Positions 22,154-33,240 of a stretch of DNA of 64,000 nucleotides are shown in pieces. The stretch spans positions 6,262,001-6,326,000 of the forward strand of contig CM062379.1 in assembly GCA_031310005.1 (NCBI GenBank), given 5' to 3'. Within the stretch, counting starts at the first letter, position 1. Each line of letters starts with the position of its first letter. The translations under genes and the position numbers were made by a program. This DNA comes from Dactylellina haptotyla. Its lineage: Eukaryota > Ascomycota > Orbiliomycetes > Orbiliales > Orbiliaceae. Below the pieces are notes generated by a model. That model was given only the letters and a program-made list of their open reading frames with translations. It ran no database searches and was not told where the DNA came from.

Positions 22154-24730
22154 CTATTCCACCCCCAGGTTCAGTGTCGCAAAGTCCAGGTTCATCAGCA
22201 GCTTGTCGATTCCTGCCCCTCCCAAGAACACGCCCGCCGCCCTCAGCCCTTCCGCCTTCTTCTCGTCCTTCTTGTCGCCCTTCTTCCTTGACACCTCAAA
22301 CTTGTCCCTCTCCTCGTCCATCTCGTGCAGACGCCGCACAAGCCCGCCCACCACTCCTCGTATCTCCCCACAAACCCTATTCAACTCCTCCAACTCGTTC
22401 TCCATTTCCACGCTGTCATCCATTTCAACAAGATCGAGCATCTCGTTCGCCCGCATCAATGTCGTGACGTGTGTAACTAGAACCTCGCACATCTCCAGTA
22501 GTGTTCTTAACCGATTCGTAAATATCGTGTCTGTGATGAATGTGTGCTGGCATATAAACCGTAGATACCGCTGGTGAGCCAACGTCAGCGTCTCTGGGTT
22601 CGTGACCTTCTCGGTCTCTTCTTCTCCTGCCGCAATCTTTGGTGTCGCTGGCGTCTCTGGTCTCTTCGAGCCCGCCCCTTTCGGCGATTCGAGGATTGAC
22701 AGCCTCTTTCTCGCAGGACTCGAAAACGTAGGTGTCTTTGGGCTTCCCGGTGTTCGCGGCCTCTCGAACCCTCTCATACTTCCGAAGACTTTGGGCTCAC
22801 CCCTTCTACTCCCCGGCCTCGATGTTGAAGTACCCGGGAATCTTCCTGTAACCGGGCTTCCAGGAACCGCAGTATCAGCTCCTGTGCCGGTTGGCTTCCC
22901 GATCCCCACCACGTCCTCCAACTCTCCGAAGCCCTGATCGATAACATTGCCTTGAAAGTAAATCCCCAAGCTCTCCAAGAAGAACACGCAGAGATTCGCT
23001 GTCGCCCACGCCATCCTCTGGCTTCGTTCTCTCGCCACCAGCTTCTCTCGCTTCTCCTTCAACCCATCCTTATTCCCTCTCAAAGCCACCCCTTGAACCG
23101 CGGTATTCCTTCTTGCCTGCCATAAAGCCTGCAGTTTCATCTGCGCTCGCCGGATCGCCATCAAGTAATGAAACAAAAACTGGTAAATTTCCAAATCCTG
23201 CGGTGTTAAAAATAGCTCTAGCGGCCACGTGAGATTGAAACCTAAACTGATAGGAACACCTAGCAGCAGGTCTCCGAAGACCGTCTTGTCCAGATTCTTG
23301 ACAATCAACGGCACTTTAATCGGACCCGTCCCAGGGGTATACCCAACGGCACCTGCATCCTTATTAGCAAGACCAAGATAGAGCACTTCCCTCGCCCTGT
23401 CCAATCTGTCGTCCTGTTGTTCCTCCGATTGCCGTAGATATAATGCCGCCCATGTTCTCTTCAAAACATTGCCCACCTCTCCATCTTTAACTGTAACGGC
23501 CCCTAATGAAGTCCCAGTCTTCGATTTGAACAACGCGGGTCTAGTCATTCGTTTCCGAATGCTCTCCTCCGCCTGCTCTACCAGCCCTATTGCGAATTCT
23601 CCTCTGCCGAGTAGATAGAACTCTCTAAGAATGTACAGCACGTCGAGGATCTGCTCCGTAGGTAATAAAGTTTGAAGTGTATTCCGTGATAAGGAGTCTC
23701 TTATCGAATTGATCGCCGCCTGGAACAACACCGGGCTCAGCGGGGTCTTGAGATCCTGCAATATATCCAGGTGTTCTTGAAGTAACAGTTTCTCCGATGT
23801 AATGGCGACGGCGACAGAGGGGGCAGCACCCATTTTCGAACCAGCTTTATTCAAGCCTCCTTTCCTCCTGATCTGATGTAATGCCCTGCCAACAAATAAT
23901 ATCGAACTAGCTGTCTGCGCTGTTACAAATTTCGGCACATTGCTTTTTGAGAGCGCGAAATCCAGTAACAAAACGGCATCTTCGAGATCTTCGTCGTCAT
24001 CCTCTGCAGCGGTAGCCATCTCCCTGATCATAAAGTCAACCGCTCCGAATGTCGGTATTCGCCCGTACAGCACCCATGTGGATACCTGCCGTAACCACGC
24101 GAGCTCAGCTGTATTCAGGAGTTCCAGGACAAGCTCTTCGATGGAAGGGTACCCCGTGTGCATATCCTCTCGTAACTTGTCGATGATTTTGGCACCCTTG
24201 ATCCCACGCTGTGAGAGGAAATCCGAAGCCTCAGAGTTCGCAATATCCTCCGCATCGTCATCCAACTCTTCATCTTGCTCCTCTTCCTCTTCTAAATCAT
24301 CGTGATCGCGGTGGCGTACTCCAGGCGCTCCACCGAATAACATTAGCTTTGTGAGCTCCTCCATGTACTCCAGCACTCTTCTCCATCCTGAAAATAGAGA
24401 TACGATTTTAGCCAGTGGAACGATATTGTACGCTCCGACGAGGAGGTCATCTTGGTTTAATATCAGTTTCTCGGTGTCTGTGACCTGTGTCCGAAACTTT
24501 TGAAGGTGGTTCACTATCCCACATGCGACTGCACGGGCCACGGTGGAGGGATGGTGGGTTGTGATCAGATCGCAAGCGTGGCGTATCCGGCGGTGGAGGA
24601 TACCGAGGCTAGCTAGGTCGTTGAGGAGTGCTCGTTCAGACGGCGAGACTAGTGGGAAGTTGTCTGGTAGAGAAGGAGTGAATAGCGGGGAGGAGTGGCC
24701 GGCGAGGACGAGGAAGAGTTCGTGGAGCAT
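22154..24730 (-). CDS. Gamma-tubulin complex component 4 (GCP4/GcpD)
   Basis: A single exon encodes 858 residues. The start MLHELFLVLAGHSSPLF matches the conserved GCP4 opening (MIHELLLALSGY in human). It is followed by the Spc97/Spc98 family core, including SERALLNDLASLGILHRRI, LRQVSTWVLYGRI near residue 215 and LEIYQFLFHYLMAIRRAQMKL near residue 535. GCP4 sits in the gamma-tubulin ring complex at spindle pole bodies and other microtubule-organising centres and helps nucleate microtubules. An acidic insert of Glu/Asp (about residues 145-165) and a Ser/Pro-rich insert (about 625-710) lengthen it beyond the human protein (about 667). The C terminus ends LLMNLDFATLNLGVE, a typical family ending. 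GCP5 or GCP6 are less likely given the N terminus. It is divergent with the BolA gene. Confidence 0.88.
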   Translation of the reverse strand: MLHELFLVLAGHSSPLFTPSLPDNFPLVSPSERALLNDLASLGILHRRIRHACDLITTHHPSTVARAVACGIVNHLQKFRTQVTDTEKLILNQDDLLVGAYNIVPLAKIVSLFSGWRRVLEYMEELTKLMLFGGAPGVRHRDHDDLEEEEEQDEELDDDAEDIANSEASDFLSQRGIKGAKIIDKLREDMHTGYPSIEELVLELLNTAELAWLRQVSTWVLYGRIPTFGAVDFMIREMATAAEDDDEDLEDAVLLLDFALSKSNVPKFVTAQTASSILFVGRALHQIRRKGGLNKAGSKMGAAPSVAVAITSEKLLLQEHLDILQDLKTPLSPVLFQAAINSIRDSLSRNTLQTLLPTEQILDVLYILREFYLLGRGEFAIGLVEQAEESIRKRMTRPALFKSKTGTSLGAVTVKDGEVGNVLKRTWAALYLRQSEEQQDDRLDRAREVLYLGLANKDAGAVGYTPGTGPIKVPLIVKNLDKTVFGDLLLGVPISLGFNLTWPLELFLTPQDLEIYQFLFHYLMAIRRAQMKLQALWQARRNTAVQGVALRGNKDGLKEKREKLVARERSQRMAWATANLCVFFLESLGIYFQGNVIDQGFGELEDVVGIGKPTGTGADTAVPGSPVTGRFPGTSTSRPGSRRGEPKVFGSMRGFERPRTPGSPKTPTFSSPARKRLSILESPKGAGSKRPETPATPKIAAGEEETEKVTNPETLTLAHQRYLRFICQHTFITDTIFTNRLRTLLEMCEVLVTHVTTLMRANEMLDLVEMDDSVEMENELEELNRVCGEIRGVVGGLVRRLHEMDEERDKFEVSRKKGDKKDEKKAEGLRAAGVFLGGAGIDKLLMNLDFATLNLGVE

Positions 24731-25025
24731 GATGGGCAGGTGGGTTGTGAGCTAGATTAGATATTAAGTAGTTAAGTAGTGAATCAATGAAGATAGACGC
24801 TAAGTGACAAATGCTCTCTGCGTGAGAGCGTGTTCTTCTCCGATGACAATGGCGCTGACATTGGCGTGGCAGTGGGGTTGTCGTGGTGGTGGTGATAACA
24901 TGGTTGGATGGGAAGAGGTCCAGAACGTGGTGTTGACAAAGCCGACGCTCTCCAAAATACCAGCTTTTAAGCGACGATTTGCTCGGTGCAAAACATCTCT
25001 CTTTTTATTCTTTCGTCTATCGACC
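24731..25025. promoter_or_regulatory. Shared promoter region GCP4 / BolA
   Basis: A 295-base gap separates two start codons that point away from each other, so both core promoters must lie here or overlap the first codons. I see no clear TATA box. That it is one bidirectional promoter is inference from spacing. Confidence 0.5.
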
Positions 25026-25505
25026 ATGTTCCGCTTGCGCAGACTGTTCGCAACAATGGCAGCTGCTTCGAACACTCCGATGGAAGACCTCATCCGCCGA
25101 CGGGTGCGCTTCCCACTCTTGATTTGGTGACGGGGATGATAGGCCAAAGAGCTAATGTACGTTATCAGGTCACCGAGGCACTCAACCCGAAGACTTTCGA
25201 GATCTATAACGACTCTCACAAGCACGCCCATCACGCACCCATGCAGGGCGTTACCTCCAAGGAGACCCATTTCAGGTGCGATATCAATATTTGGAAGTAA
25301 TTTATATATATTTTAGCTAATTCCATTTACTAGACTTGTAATCACCTCGGACGCCTTTGAAGGCCAACCACTGCGGGCAAGGCATCAGTCAATCTACAGC
25401 TTATTGAAAGATGAAATGGCCATGGAAGGTGGCATCCACGCTCTACAGCTTAAGACTCGGACCCCAGCCGAGGAAGAAAAACAAGAGAAGAAGAACCAAG
25501 AATAG
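25026..25505 (+). CDS. BOL1: BolA-like protein, probably mitochondrial BOL1
   Basis: Three exons (25026-25103, 25169-25275, 25334-25505) give 118 residues. The BolA fold is clear: VTEALNPKTFEIYNDSHKH, then the ETHFRLVITSDAFEG strand and the RHQSIYSLL helix, ending with GGIHALQLKTRTPAE. BolA proteins of this kind bind a [2Fe-2S] cluster with monothiol glutaredoxin, using the conserved His in the HALQLKT segment, and help supply Fe-S clusters. The first ten residues (MFRLRRLFAT) are Arg-rich with hydrophobic spacing, like a mitochondrial presequence; a second Met at residue 11 could give a cytosolic form. The mitochondrial BOL1 class is inferred from this leader. The 3' end lies 80 bases from that of the convergent epsilon-COP gene. 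Confidence 0.9.
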
Positions 25506-25585
25506 CATTAAACTCGTAATGTTAAATGTTAAGCGTTTTAAACTGTACATAGCATCGAATAGAAGCGCCCTGCTATTTAGCCCGC

Positions 25586-26757
25586 TCAAGCTACCTTGGC
25601 AGCATATTTAGATGCCGCCTTGTCGAATAGCTCGTTCTTTTCGGCGATGTCCAAGATCATTGGGTGGCTGGAATCTTCCGTCTTAAGGGCACTATCATGA
25701 CACAGAATTAGTGGTTATCGTGAGGCAGATATTTTTTGGTGTATCTCACAGTAGATCAGCAGAGATATCGCCTCCACCGAGCGCGGTCAGGACAGCCTTG
25801 TTCGCCAATGCTGGAATGTCTGTTTTGTCCTTCTCCAGAGCCTGCTGAAGCGCGACCTCGGCCTCTTCCAGCCGGCCAAGATGTAGCTCTGAGACGGCTT
25901 GGCTAACTAGCGATCTAGTGCTCGACGTCGACGGAGCTTGAGCCAATTCTTCGAAAACGTAGTATGACTGCTGATACTTGTCACCACCCTAAAACATAGT
26001 TTCGTCAACAAAGTATCCTTCGTATGAGATTTAACAGGGTTATATACCACTCTCAGTCCCACCCAAGCTTCCGCAAGGTTGATAACGAGACTGTCTTGTG
26101 CCCATTTCTTCGCTGCACTGACTTCTTTCAACGCCAAGTCTGTTCTATTCTGGGCAAGTCGGATCTGGACAATTATCGAGACTCTATAGCGTTATATTAA
26201 CCCCAAACACCCTTCACTGCCAACTATAATCGCAACTTACGCCTCCAGGCTGCCTTGGTGGTTGCTTAGCAGCGCTATCGCCTCATCTGTCTTGCCCGCC
26301 CGCTGTAGCATGATTCCACCGATAATCTGAACCGTCGCGTTATCTGGGGCAGCTTCTGCTAGTTTTTCGATATCCTCAAGGGCGGCTTCAAGCTCTTCGG
26401 TATTGAACTTTGCAAGGGCTTTTACGGCAGCGAGTTCTGGCTCATCTTCTCCTTCTAGTTCTGCGAGCACTTCCTCGAAGCTACCTTGGGCTATCTGGGC
26501 TCTGAGCTGGAAAACGCGGGCGGCGGTCTGGTTGCTGGCGGATAGTGATTTGATGTCGAATTCGACTACTTTATCGTATTGACCCTGAGGGTGCGTTAGA
26601 ATTGAATCCGGTAACAGTTTGACACAGAAGGCGTACCTGGAAGAAGGCATTGTGGATGTTGAGAAGCTCTGTTCGTCAAATGCTGTCAGTCTGAGATGCC
26701 CACATAGCTCCATGCTGGCCACTTCAACAAACCTCCTTCTGCCGAGTACGGATCCAT
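25586..26757 (-). CDS. SEC28: Coatomer epsilon subunit (epsilon-COP)
   Basis: Six exons (26757-26733, 26668-26637, 26584-26241, 26183-26048, 25988-25750, 25691-25586) give 293 residues, the normal length. The start MDPYSAEGELLNIHNAFFQGQYDKV spans three exons (25 and 32 bases for the first two) and is strongly typical. The rest is an all-helical TPR array: QTAARVFQLRAQIAQ, VQIIGGIMLQRAGKTDEAI, DKYQQSYYVFEELAQ and HLGRLEEAEVALQQALEKD. Epsilon-COP stabilises alpha-COP in the COPI coat, which returns vesicles from Golgi to ER. The two tiny leading exons would be missed by simple gene finding, which would leave the protein without its N terminus. It is divergent with PAF1 and convergent with BOL1. 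Confidence 0.92.
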
Positions 26758-27141
26758 TGTGAGGGTTTCTGTTCCTGCGCAACGAAGACTGTAATGATAT
26801 GGCTAATTGCGGGCTATCCGGTTCCGGTGACTGAAATGCGCGGTGGAGACTGGTGATATGAAGCTGGTGATGTTACAGTGGGAGCTTGAAGCCAGCTTTG
26901 AGTTGCGGGACGCCAAGACATCCCAGCGCCAGCCAAAAGTCGCGTTCGAACTTCGGTGATAACTCCATCGGCAAACCTCCAACTTCACCTCCTCGACCCC
27001 GGCTGCTGCTCCTCGACAACCCTTCCCCATCGCACACGGCATCACGACATTGTCCTGATATCCTCGAGGCTCATGACAGCATAGGCATTGATAGGCTCGT
27101 CTCCTTTCATCGCATAAACCAATCCACACCCTCAACCTTCG
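26758..27141. promoter_or_regulatory. Shared promoter region COPE / PAF1
   Basis: This 384-base gap lies between divergent start codons. An open frame on the plus strand crosses it but merges into the PAF1 leader in a different frame. I see no distinct motif; promoter function is inferred from position. Confidence 0.45.
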
Positions 27142-28431
27142 ATGGCGTCAAGGCCCGCCTCCTCGTCTGGGGGCAGACCCAGCGGCGGGCAGGAGCGCAA
27201 GTATCACCAAGACTTCATCACTCGAATACGATACCAGAACCATCTGCCGGCGCCTCCACAGCCCCCCAAGCTTCTCGAGATCCCGAACAATGCAGCGATA
27301 GAGTACACGAGTGCAAACTTCGCATCGAGATTAGTGCGGGAGCAGCCGCTTAACGTCGAGGTTGATTCCGAGCTAGGAATGCCATTGGATCTGCTGCCAT
27401 TCGGTCCTGACGTTTTCTCCCCGAATCTTACAAGTAATACTCGACTATAACCCAACAGTATATCTCTCGTTATGATGCTAATTTTGATTGCATAATTAGC
27501 TGCCCATAATGCCCTCCGAGCCCCAGAGGCACCCCCCAAAGTCCACCCTCACGACCAAACCCTCCTTCGTCCCATCTCTGCCCTTGGAAAGCCTAGTCAC
27601 GCCAAAGCCGGCGTCTCCTTCCTCCGTCGTACCGAATACATCTCCAACGAAGGCCACCGCAGCACCTTCCAATCGACCACCTCCCGCGAACTCATCGACA
27701 ACATCACAAAACATGCCAAACGCACCATCAAGAACCCCACAAACGACCCCGTCGCCATGTTGCAAGCCGTCATTAAGGGTTTCGACGTTGCTAACCCGCC
27801 GGCCGGGAAGACCTGGGCTCTCCCTAAACATCCATCAAAACCTCATCTCCGCGCGGTAAACTCGTGGCCTGTTCTGCCTGATCTCGACGCCCACCCGGAC
27901 GGTCTGGGATACGTCATCGTTAAACTATCCACGAACCCGGTCGCGACATCGAACTCTCGAGATCCCGGCCTGGACTTCGCCCTGCTACGTCCCTGGAACG
28001 ACGAAGGTGCAGCCGAGGATTACAAGTTCCACTACTACCTCCCAGACGGCGAGTCGGTCTCCCGTGCCGTCAAGAGAAAGTACGAGGACGTGGATACCTC
28101 GAACGACGACTATACGCACACCTCGGCTGAAGGACGGAAATTTTACCGCTTCAAGAGACTCAGGGCGTACGAGTACGTTGTCCCTCCGGAGGTGATGAAA
28201 GATACATATCGTGAAGTCGTGTTGGTTATCCGCGCAGAGGACGGAGAGAAACAGAAGGGTGCTTTCTTCTCGCCGATCTTCCAAAGGAATATTCTGCGGC
28301 CGATGAGGACAAGGGATGTAGATGAGGATGAAGCAGGTGCGGATGTCGTGGAGGTGAAATTTAGAGATTTGTTGCCAGAGGAGGACGAGAGAATACAGGA
28401 GCAGGTCGGGCTGCTGGCTGAAGGGGAGTAG
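27142..28431 (+). CDS. PAF1: RNA polymerase II-associated factor Paf1
   Basis: Two exons (27142-27433, 27500-28431) give 407 residues. The family signature at the N terminus is unmistakable: ERKYHQDFITRIRYQNHLP, PPKLLEIPN and REQPLNVEVDSELGMPLDLL. Further typical blocks are SFLRRTEYIS and FALLRPWNDE with FHYYLPD. The C-terminal part (PMRTRDVDEDE onward) is acidic. Paf1 is the core scaffold of the PAF1 complex, which travels with RNA polymerase II, supports elongation and promotes H2B ubiquitylation and H3K4/K36 methylation. The single intron (27434-27499) ends in attag. The protein is about the size of yeast Paf1 (445). Confidence 0.94.
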
Positions 28432-29009
28432 AGTGTCCCTGTTGAACCCAGCGAGGCGTTGCCGAAGGAGCCAATAGTCGTGGAAGACTAAAAAGCGTAT
28501 TATCATTCTCTCGTTCGAACCGTAAGGCGGCATAAGCGAGCGGGAATAGCTATAGTTTCAGAAGCAATTTTCATGGCGGTGTTTTGCAGGAGCAGCTTGT
28601 ATTATATCTATTAATTCTTTCATGCACCCACGAGGCGAGCCTTTCGTCGCCACAAAGATATCCATTTCCACTATTTTGATTTATTAGGCCGTATATTTCT
28701 AGCTATCATTAGCAAAAAGAATGCTATACACATTGATATATCGGTGTCTTTAAAAGACAAAATCGCTCGCTAGCCAAATATTAACCGTCCGCTTTCCATC
28801 CGCCAAACCTTCCTCTTTCCTTTCCTCGCAAGCAACAACGAAACCCGCCATGATTATATTTTATGAAAGTCTTCAAAAGCAACTAGACAGGAGAAAGTCA
28901 TGCAGTCTATGACAAACAAATCCCAAAGAAACAAAAACAAAGCCTTATCCCGTTTTTCATCGTACACATCCCGTTCGTCCCAATATCCCATTGCATCGAT
29001 TAGATATTA
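28432..29009. other. Tail-to-tail gap between PAF1 and the ATG37-like gene
   Basis: This holds the 3' UTRs of converging genes and is AT-rich from 28560 onward. No gene is supported. Confidence 0.5.
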
Positions 29010-30669
29010 CTACGCCACCACGAAAGTCCTCACGTCTCTAACGTCGGCTTTCCGTCTTAGTCTATCACCCAAGAATCCACCGATCAAACCTAATAGATTT
29101 TCGAATCTCCGATCCCCTCTCTTCCTCATCCAGACAACTAGAAGGCCGAATAACAGCGCATCAATAACCAGATGCTTTACGACCATCCACACGCCCCAGC
29201 TAATCCACCGCCTTAACCACCCCAATCGGCCCCTGGTGATGGCGACATTACCGGCGTTCAACGTTCTCGCCACGTCCAATTGCTCTCTTAACGCAGCAAC
29301 CTCAGCCGTCATTTTTGTCAACGCAACTTCAACACGCTGCTTCCAACGAGTGTAATGCTGGTTCCCTGCCGACTGCTGCTGCGTGTGTGTTTGCGGCGAG
29401 GATGTCCCGGACGAGAATGCAGCCGCTGTAGCCGACTTCTTCGTGGCGGTATACTGTGACGAACTCATATTCTTCGCATGCTTGCGTTTAGTCGTATCCT
29501 CCTGCGGTAGATTCGCACTCTTGACTAAAGATCCGCTACCGGTGGCTTCCATAAAAGTTACGGGTTCACTTATCACCGTTACTTTGGGGAGGCCGTTCTC
29601 GTCGAATTCGTCCATGGTTTCGTAATGCTCATCGCCGTCGTCGTCGTCGTCGTCGTCATCCGCGCCCGCCGCGGCTACTGCATCTTCATCGTCGGTTTGC
29701 ACGCCCATTCCTACCGGCGGGAAGTTCATGAATCGGCCTGCTGCTTCTTCGGTAGGACTCATCGGTGGGAGAATTTGCAGGCCGGCTGCAGATACGTTTT
29801 GGGAGTGTGAGAGGCCGCCTAGCGTTTGCCGCCGTGGGGTGGTTGTAGCGGATGAGGAGATAGTGCTTTGGAGGGGTTGTTGAGTGATTGAGGATGAGGA
29901 AGAGGTTTGGTTGGATTTTATCTGATCCCAGACGAATTCGAGCTCGGCTACTAGTTCGCGGGCGTCGGGAGTAGTGGTGGCGTATCTGTTCATAGCCTAG
30001 AGGGAGTAGCATTCCTGTCAGTCGTCATTGTTGGGTTGTTGGAGTTGCTTGAAGGGCCGTATCAAAGTGGCTGGGTAGAGCTTACGTCTATTACGGTTGT
30101 GATATAGCGTCTCTTGGCTTCGGTCTTCGATAGACCTTTCTGCTCGTGCCAGGCGTCCCTATAGCTCCTTATCAGCTGATGCAATGGTAAAATACGGGTA
30201 CTAAGAGAATTGAGGTAGCTTACCATTTCCGTGCTTCAGTGATATCTTCATCACTCATGCCGGTAGGCCGCGCCATGACGCCATCGACATTTCCCTCTGT
30301 TCCCAATCGAACCTAGCCGTTAGCTTCGGTATACTCGGAGAGAAAAATCTACCATTCTTCGAAAATGACCCCCAAAAAGCGCGGAGCAACGTAACAGAAC
30401 GGGACTGGGATGGAAATTGCGCACCCATTGACTGCTTGTACAACCCATAGAGTTTTAATCGGTCCTCCGGCGACGGCCGCGAGGAGCCCGATCTGGGCAG
30501 CTTCTTGACGGTGTTGAGAGCATGGACGAATACTCGGTCTAATAAGGAGGTCCAGGAGGAGTGCAGGTTAGCATTCGAGGCATTTTGATAGGAGGTCGCC
30601 ACTCGGAGAGGGTGTATAGCGGGGTACGCCGAGGAAAAATAGCGGATTCATACCGACGGAGTCTGCCAT
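29010..30669 (-). CDS. ATG37: Acyl-CoA-binding membrane protein, ATG37/ACBD5-like
   Basis: Five exons (30669-30654, 30538-30425, 30296-30224, 30158-30086, 29996-29010) give 420 residues; the first exon is 16 bases. The N-terminal acyl-CoA-binding domain (about residues 5-105) reads DRVFVHALNTVKKLPRSG, RLKLYGLYKQSMEG and KWDAWHEQKGLSKTEAKRRY. The middle is acidic (an Asp run near residue 215) and Ser/Thr-rich. Then come a coiled coil (TRWKQRVEVALTKMTAEVAAL) and one C-terminal membrane segment (HLVIDALLFGLLVVWM). This layout matches Atg37 and human ACBD5, tail-anchored peroxisomal proteins; Atg37 supports pexophagy. Peroxisomal location is inferred from architecture. A soluble ACBP is excluded by length. 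Confidence 0.87.
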
Positions 30670-31585
30670 GCGGGATATACGGTAGGTCTGGGGAGCGAGG
30701 CCGGGTTGGAGGGTTCTGTGTCGAGAATGGAGGTTGAGGATAGCTGGGCTGCTGCGCTTCCCGCCAGTCTCGTTGTTGTTGGTGTTGTTGTTGTTGTCGT
30801 CGTTGTTGTGATGATGGCAGAAGGTGAAGGAAGGGATGCGGCCTTACGTCGACGTATTCGATGCGAGCGTATCGGTAAAAGTTGGATGGTGGAAGGAGGA
30901 AGCAGAGGGAATTCGCCCGAGCCTCGAGCCGACTGGAATCGTGAGGAAAATTGCGAGCAGGCCGAGGAGCTACAGGTACGGCCGTCCAATTCGTTCGGCT
31001 GAACCGCGGACTAAAGGCGCGACAAGGCTCAAACTCGGTTGCGACAAGTCGTCAAAGCAGAAGGTGGCCAGCAGCGCAGAAGATACCAACTGTGGAGAAT
31101 GTCGACGGATGGAAAACAGCAAACAGCGAAGTCCGCGGTAGAGTATTTGAGCACGCAGACATGTACAGCATACGCTCGAGAGTACAATTGGAGCTGGGGC
31201 CGGGGTGTCCGGCGATGGAGTTTCACGGCCACCGCAGCTGGGAACCGCGGCTGTGGTAGCCAGGCAACGCGAAAAATATCACATGGTGGTGCCACAGAGC
31301 CTGGCCAGGAGGAGCCTGCTTTCGACGCTTGGAATGTGCTAAGCACACGCTATATTTGGGTCTGTCTGACGGGACAGGGTGGGTAGTATATACCATTCGC
31401 AGTTCCATTTCAATATCTAACAGCTGTAATTTTATATATACGTAATCAATCCGGTTCGCGGTTTGGGATAAACAATACATTAAACTCGTAGGTGCGTATT
31501 GCTGGCTAGCGCTCTTTTAAATTGTCGACGCTCATCCTTCCGTAATTTCTTCTAGAAACCCGACCGACTTGATATTCACATTTTT
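30670..31585. other. Gap between the ATG37-like start and NDUFAF7 end
   Basis: This is the promoter and leader of the ATG37-like gene (about 30670-31100) plus the 3' UTR of NDUFAF7. It includes a GTT trinucleotide repeat at about 30773-30807 (ttgttgttggtgttgttg). A 113-codon minus-strand open frame (30989-30648) overlaps the ATG37 start in another frame; it is discussed as a possible upstream ORF and not called as a gene. Confidence 0.45.
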
Positions 31586-33240
31586 TTATGCAGCGGGTCG
31601 CTCCTCCGCACTCCGCGCCTCACCGTCTTGCTCCTCCGCAGCTTCGTCCTCCGACGCGAATCGCTGAAACCCTGCAACAGCCCTTCCATTCGCCTCAGGT
31701 ACGATAGCTAGAGCTTTGTATATCCTTCCCATACCCAACCCACCCCTCTCTGTAAGCCTGTCGAACCCAGACTTTAGGATAGCCAATTTTTCTGGATCAG
31801 TTGTCATTTTTGATATCTGTTTGTATCGTTCCTCGATACCTAACCCGAACAGAAAGTGGCCCTGTTCTGCTGGCCCGTGCACTTCTACGTTAAGATCCGG
31901 CCTCAATGCGGTCTCCACCAAAGCACCAAAATCAACATCCGCAGAGATATCCACCCTTCCTGGCTGCGTAAATGGAGAAACTCGCTTGTGTCTCTGTATC
32001 CCTCGTAGTGAATTCACAGGCACTGTCTCAGCTGGACCGTAGTCCATAATTAGTGCCCCACCAGCATTGGCATGGTGTATTGATTTGCACAATTCTATAA
32101 CAATGCTATGAGAGTCCGGGCTCAACTCGACTGTGGAGTCTGCTATCCTCGACAGAGCTTCATAACGGGGCGACAAGCTGTTGAGCGCACGCGCAGAAGC
32201 TGACTGCCGTGGTGCCAGCGCGAGGCAGAACTCTGGTTCCTGTTGCTGGGCTCCTGCTGGTAAGATCAAGTTCGAGGTAGGTTTCTTGAGATCAACTAGT
32301 AATTCCCGCCAGCCATCTGGTGTGTTTTTAAACGCATTGATGGGCAAAGCGTCGAAGAACTCGTGAGCAATGTAGAAAGGCGCCTCATCGGCAGCTAAAT
32401 ACTTTGATTAGTCTATAGTTCCTTAAGTCCCACCAGTAGGAACAAAGGAGATATGTACCAATATTAACCTGTCTAACATCCTCGTACCAGTTCACCGGGG
32501 TGTCAAAGTACTTGCTTGTTGCACCCCAAGTTACATCTCGCCACTCGGGTTTAGCCCCGTCTCCGCAAAGCCTTGCACACTGTGTGTCTCTAAGCGTCTG
32601 GCTTGCTTCGACGAGCTGAACACCAGATATTTGCTTGCTGAGATCCTTGAATCGACTTATGACCTACTAAGATCTTGATTAGTCATAGAACTTAATGAAA
32701 TGTTTTCAAACAAAGGGGATCACTAACTCGTAAAATATCATCCATAAGTGTTCCCCTGCCTGGTCCCAGCTCGATGAGCGTGATCTTCTTCCCATTGCAC
32801 ATATTCTGGGCTATACATTCGGCTACGATCCATATTCCGATCATCTCTCCGAATATCTGGGATATCTCGGGAGAAGTAACAAAGTCTCCTTTGTTACCGA
32901 ACGGATCTGGCGAGGTAGTATAATACCCTCCATCCTTGCCAGTTAGGCACTGTCTCATGTAGTGCACGAGACTGATAGGTCCGTCCGCCTGGTGAATCTA
33001 TAATTAGCAGATGAAAATATTGTATATCCAAAAAAATATATCACCATTTCGTACTTCAATGGCTTTAGCAATGCTCTGCCCGAGAGACGGAGCGGTCGAA
33101 GCTGTGCGTCGCGTGAGGTATGTGGGGTGCACGCGCCGAGATTGCGGTAGGAGAGCAGGCCGCCATCGCGATGAGATGGCTTCCTTGGACGAAAGGCTTG
33201 CGAGGCGTCGGATGCACCTTTGGGTGGCCATTGTGGCCAT
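31586..33240 (-). CDS. NDUFAF7: NDUFAF7/MidA-type mitochondrial protein arginine methyltransferase
   Basis: Four exons (33240-33055, 32997-32728, 32663-32459, 32394-31586) give 489 residues. The family (Methyltransf_28) methylates an arginine of the complex I subunit NDUFS2 early in complex I assembly. Signatures: [21 protein letters not shown]; the SAM-binding loop [45 protein letters not shown]; and the later [18 protein letters not shown] block. The N terminus ([20 protein letters not shown] and a further Arg/Ser-rich stretch to residue 50) is a good mitochondrial presequence. The C terminus adds an Ala/Glu-rich tail. The exon 3 donor is placed at gtacat (32458) because it restores the frame into the ADEAPFY block; a nearer gttaat donor would break it. 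Confidence 0.9.

Noticed and set aside
21708-22577. Plus-strand 289-codon frame
   Set aside because: More than half is antisense to the C-terminal coding part of GCP4 and its Ser/Ile/Pro composition is that of a reverse-strand shadow.
29625-29810. Plus-strand frame with a valine run
   Set aside because: It is antisense to the Asp run of the ATG37-like protein.
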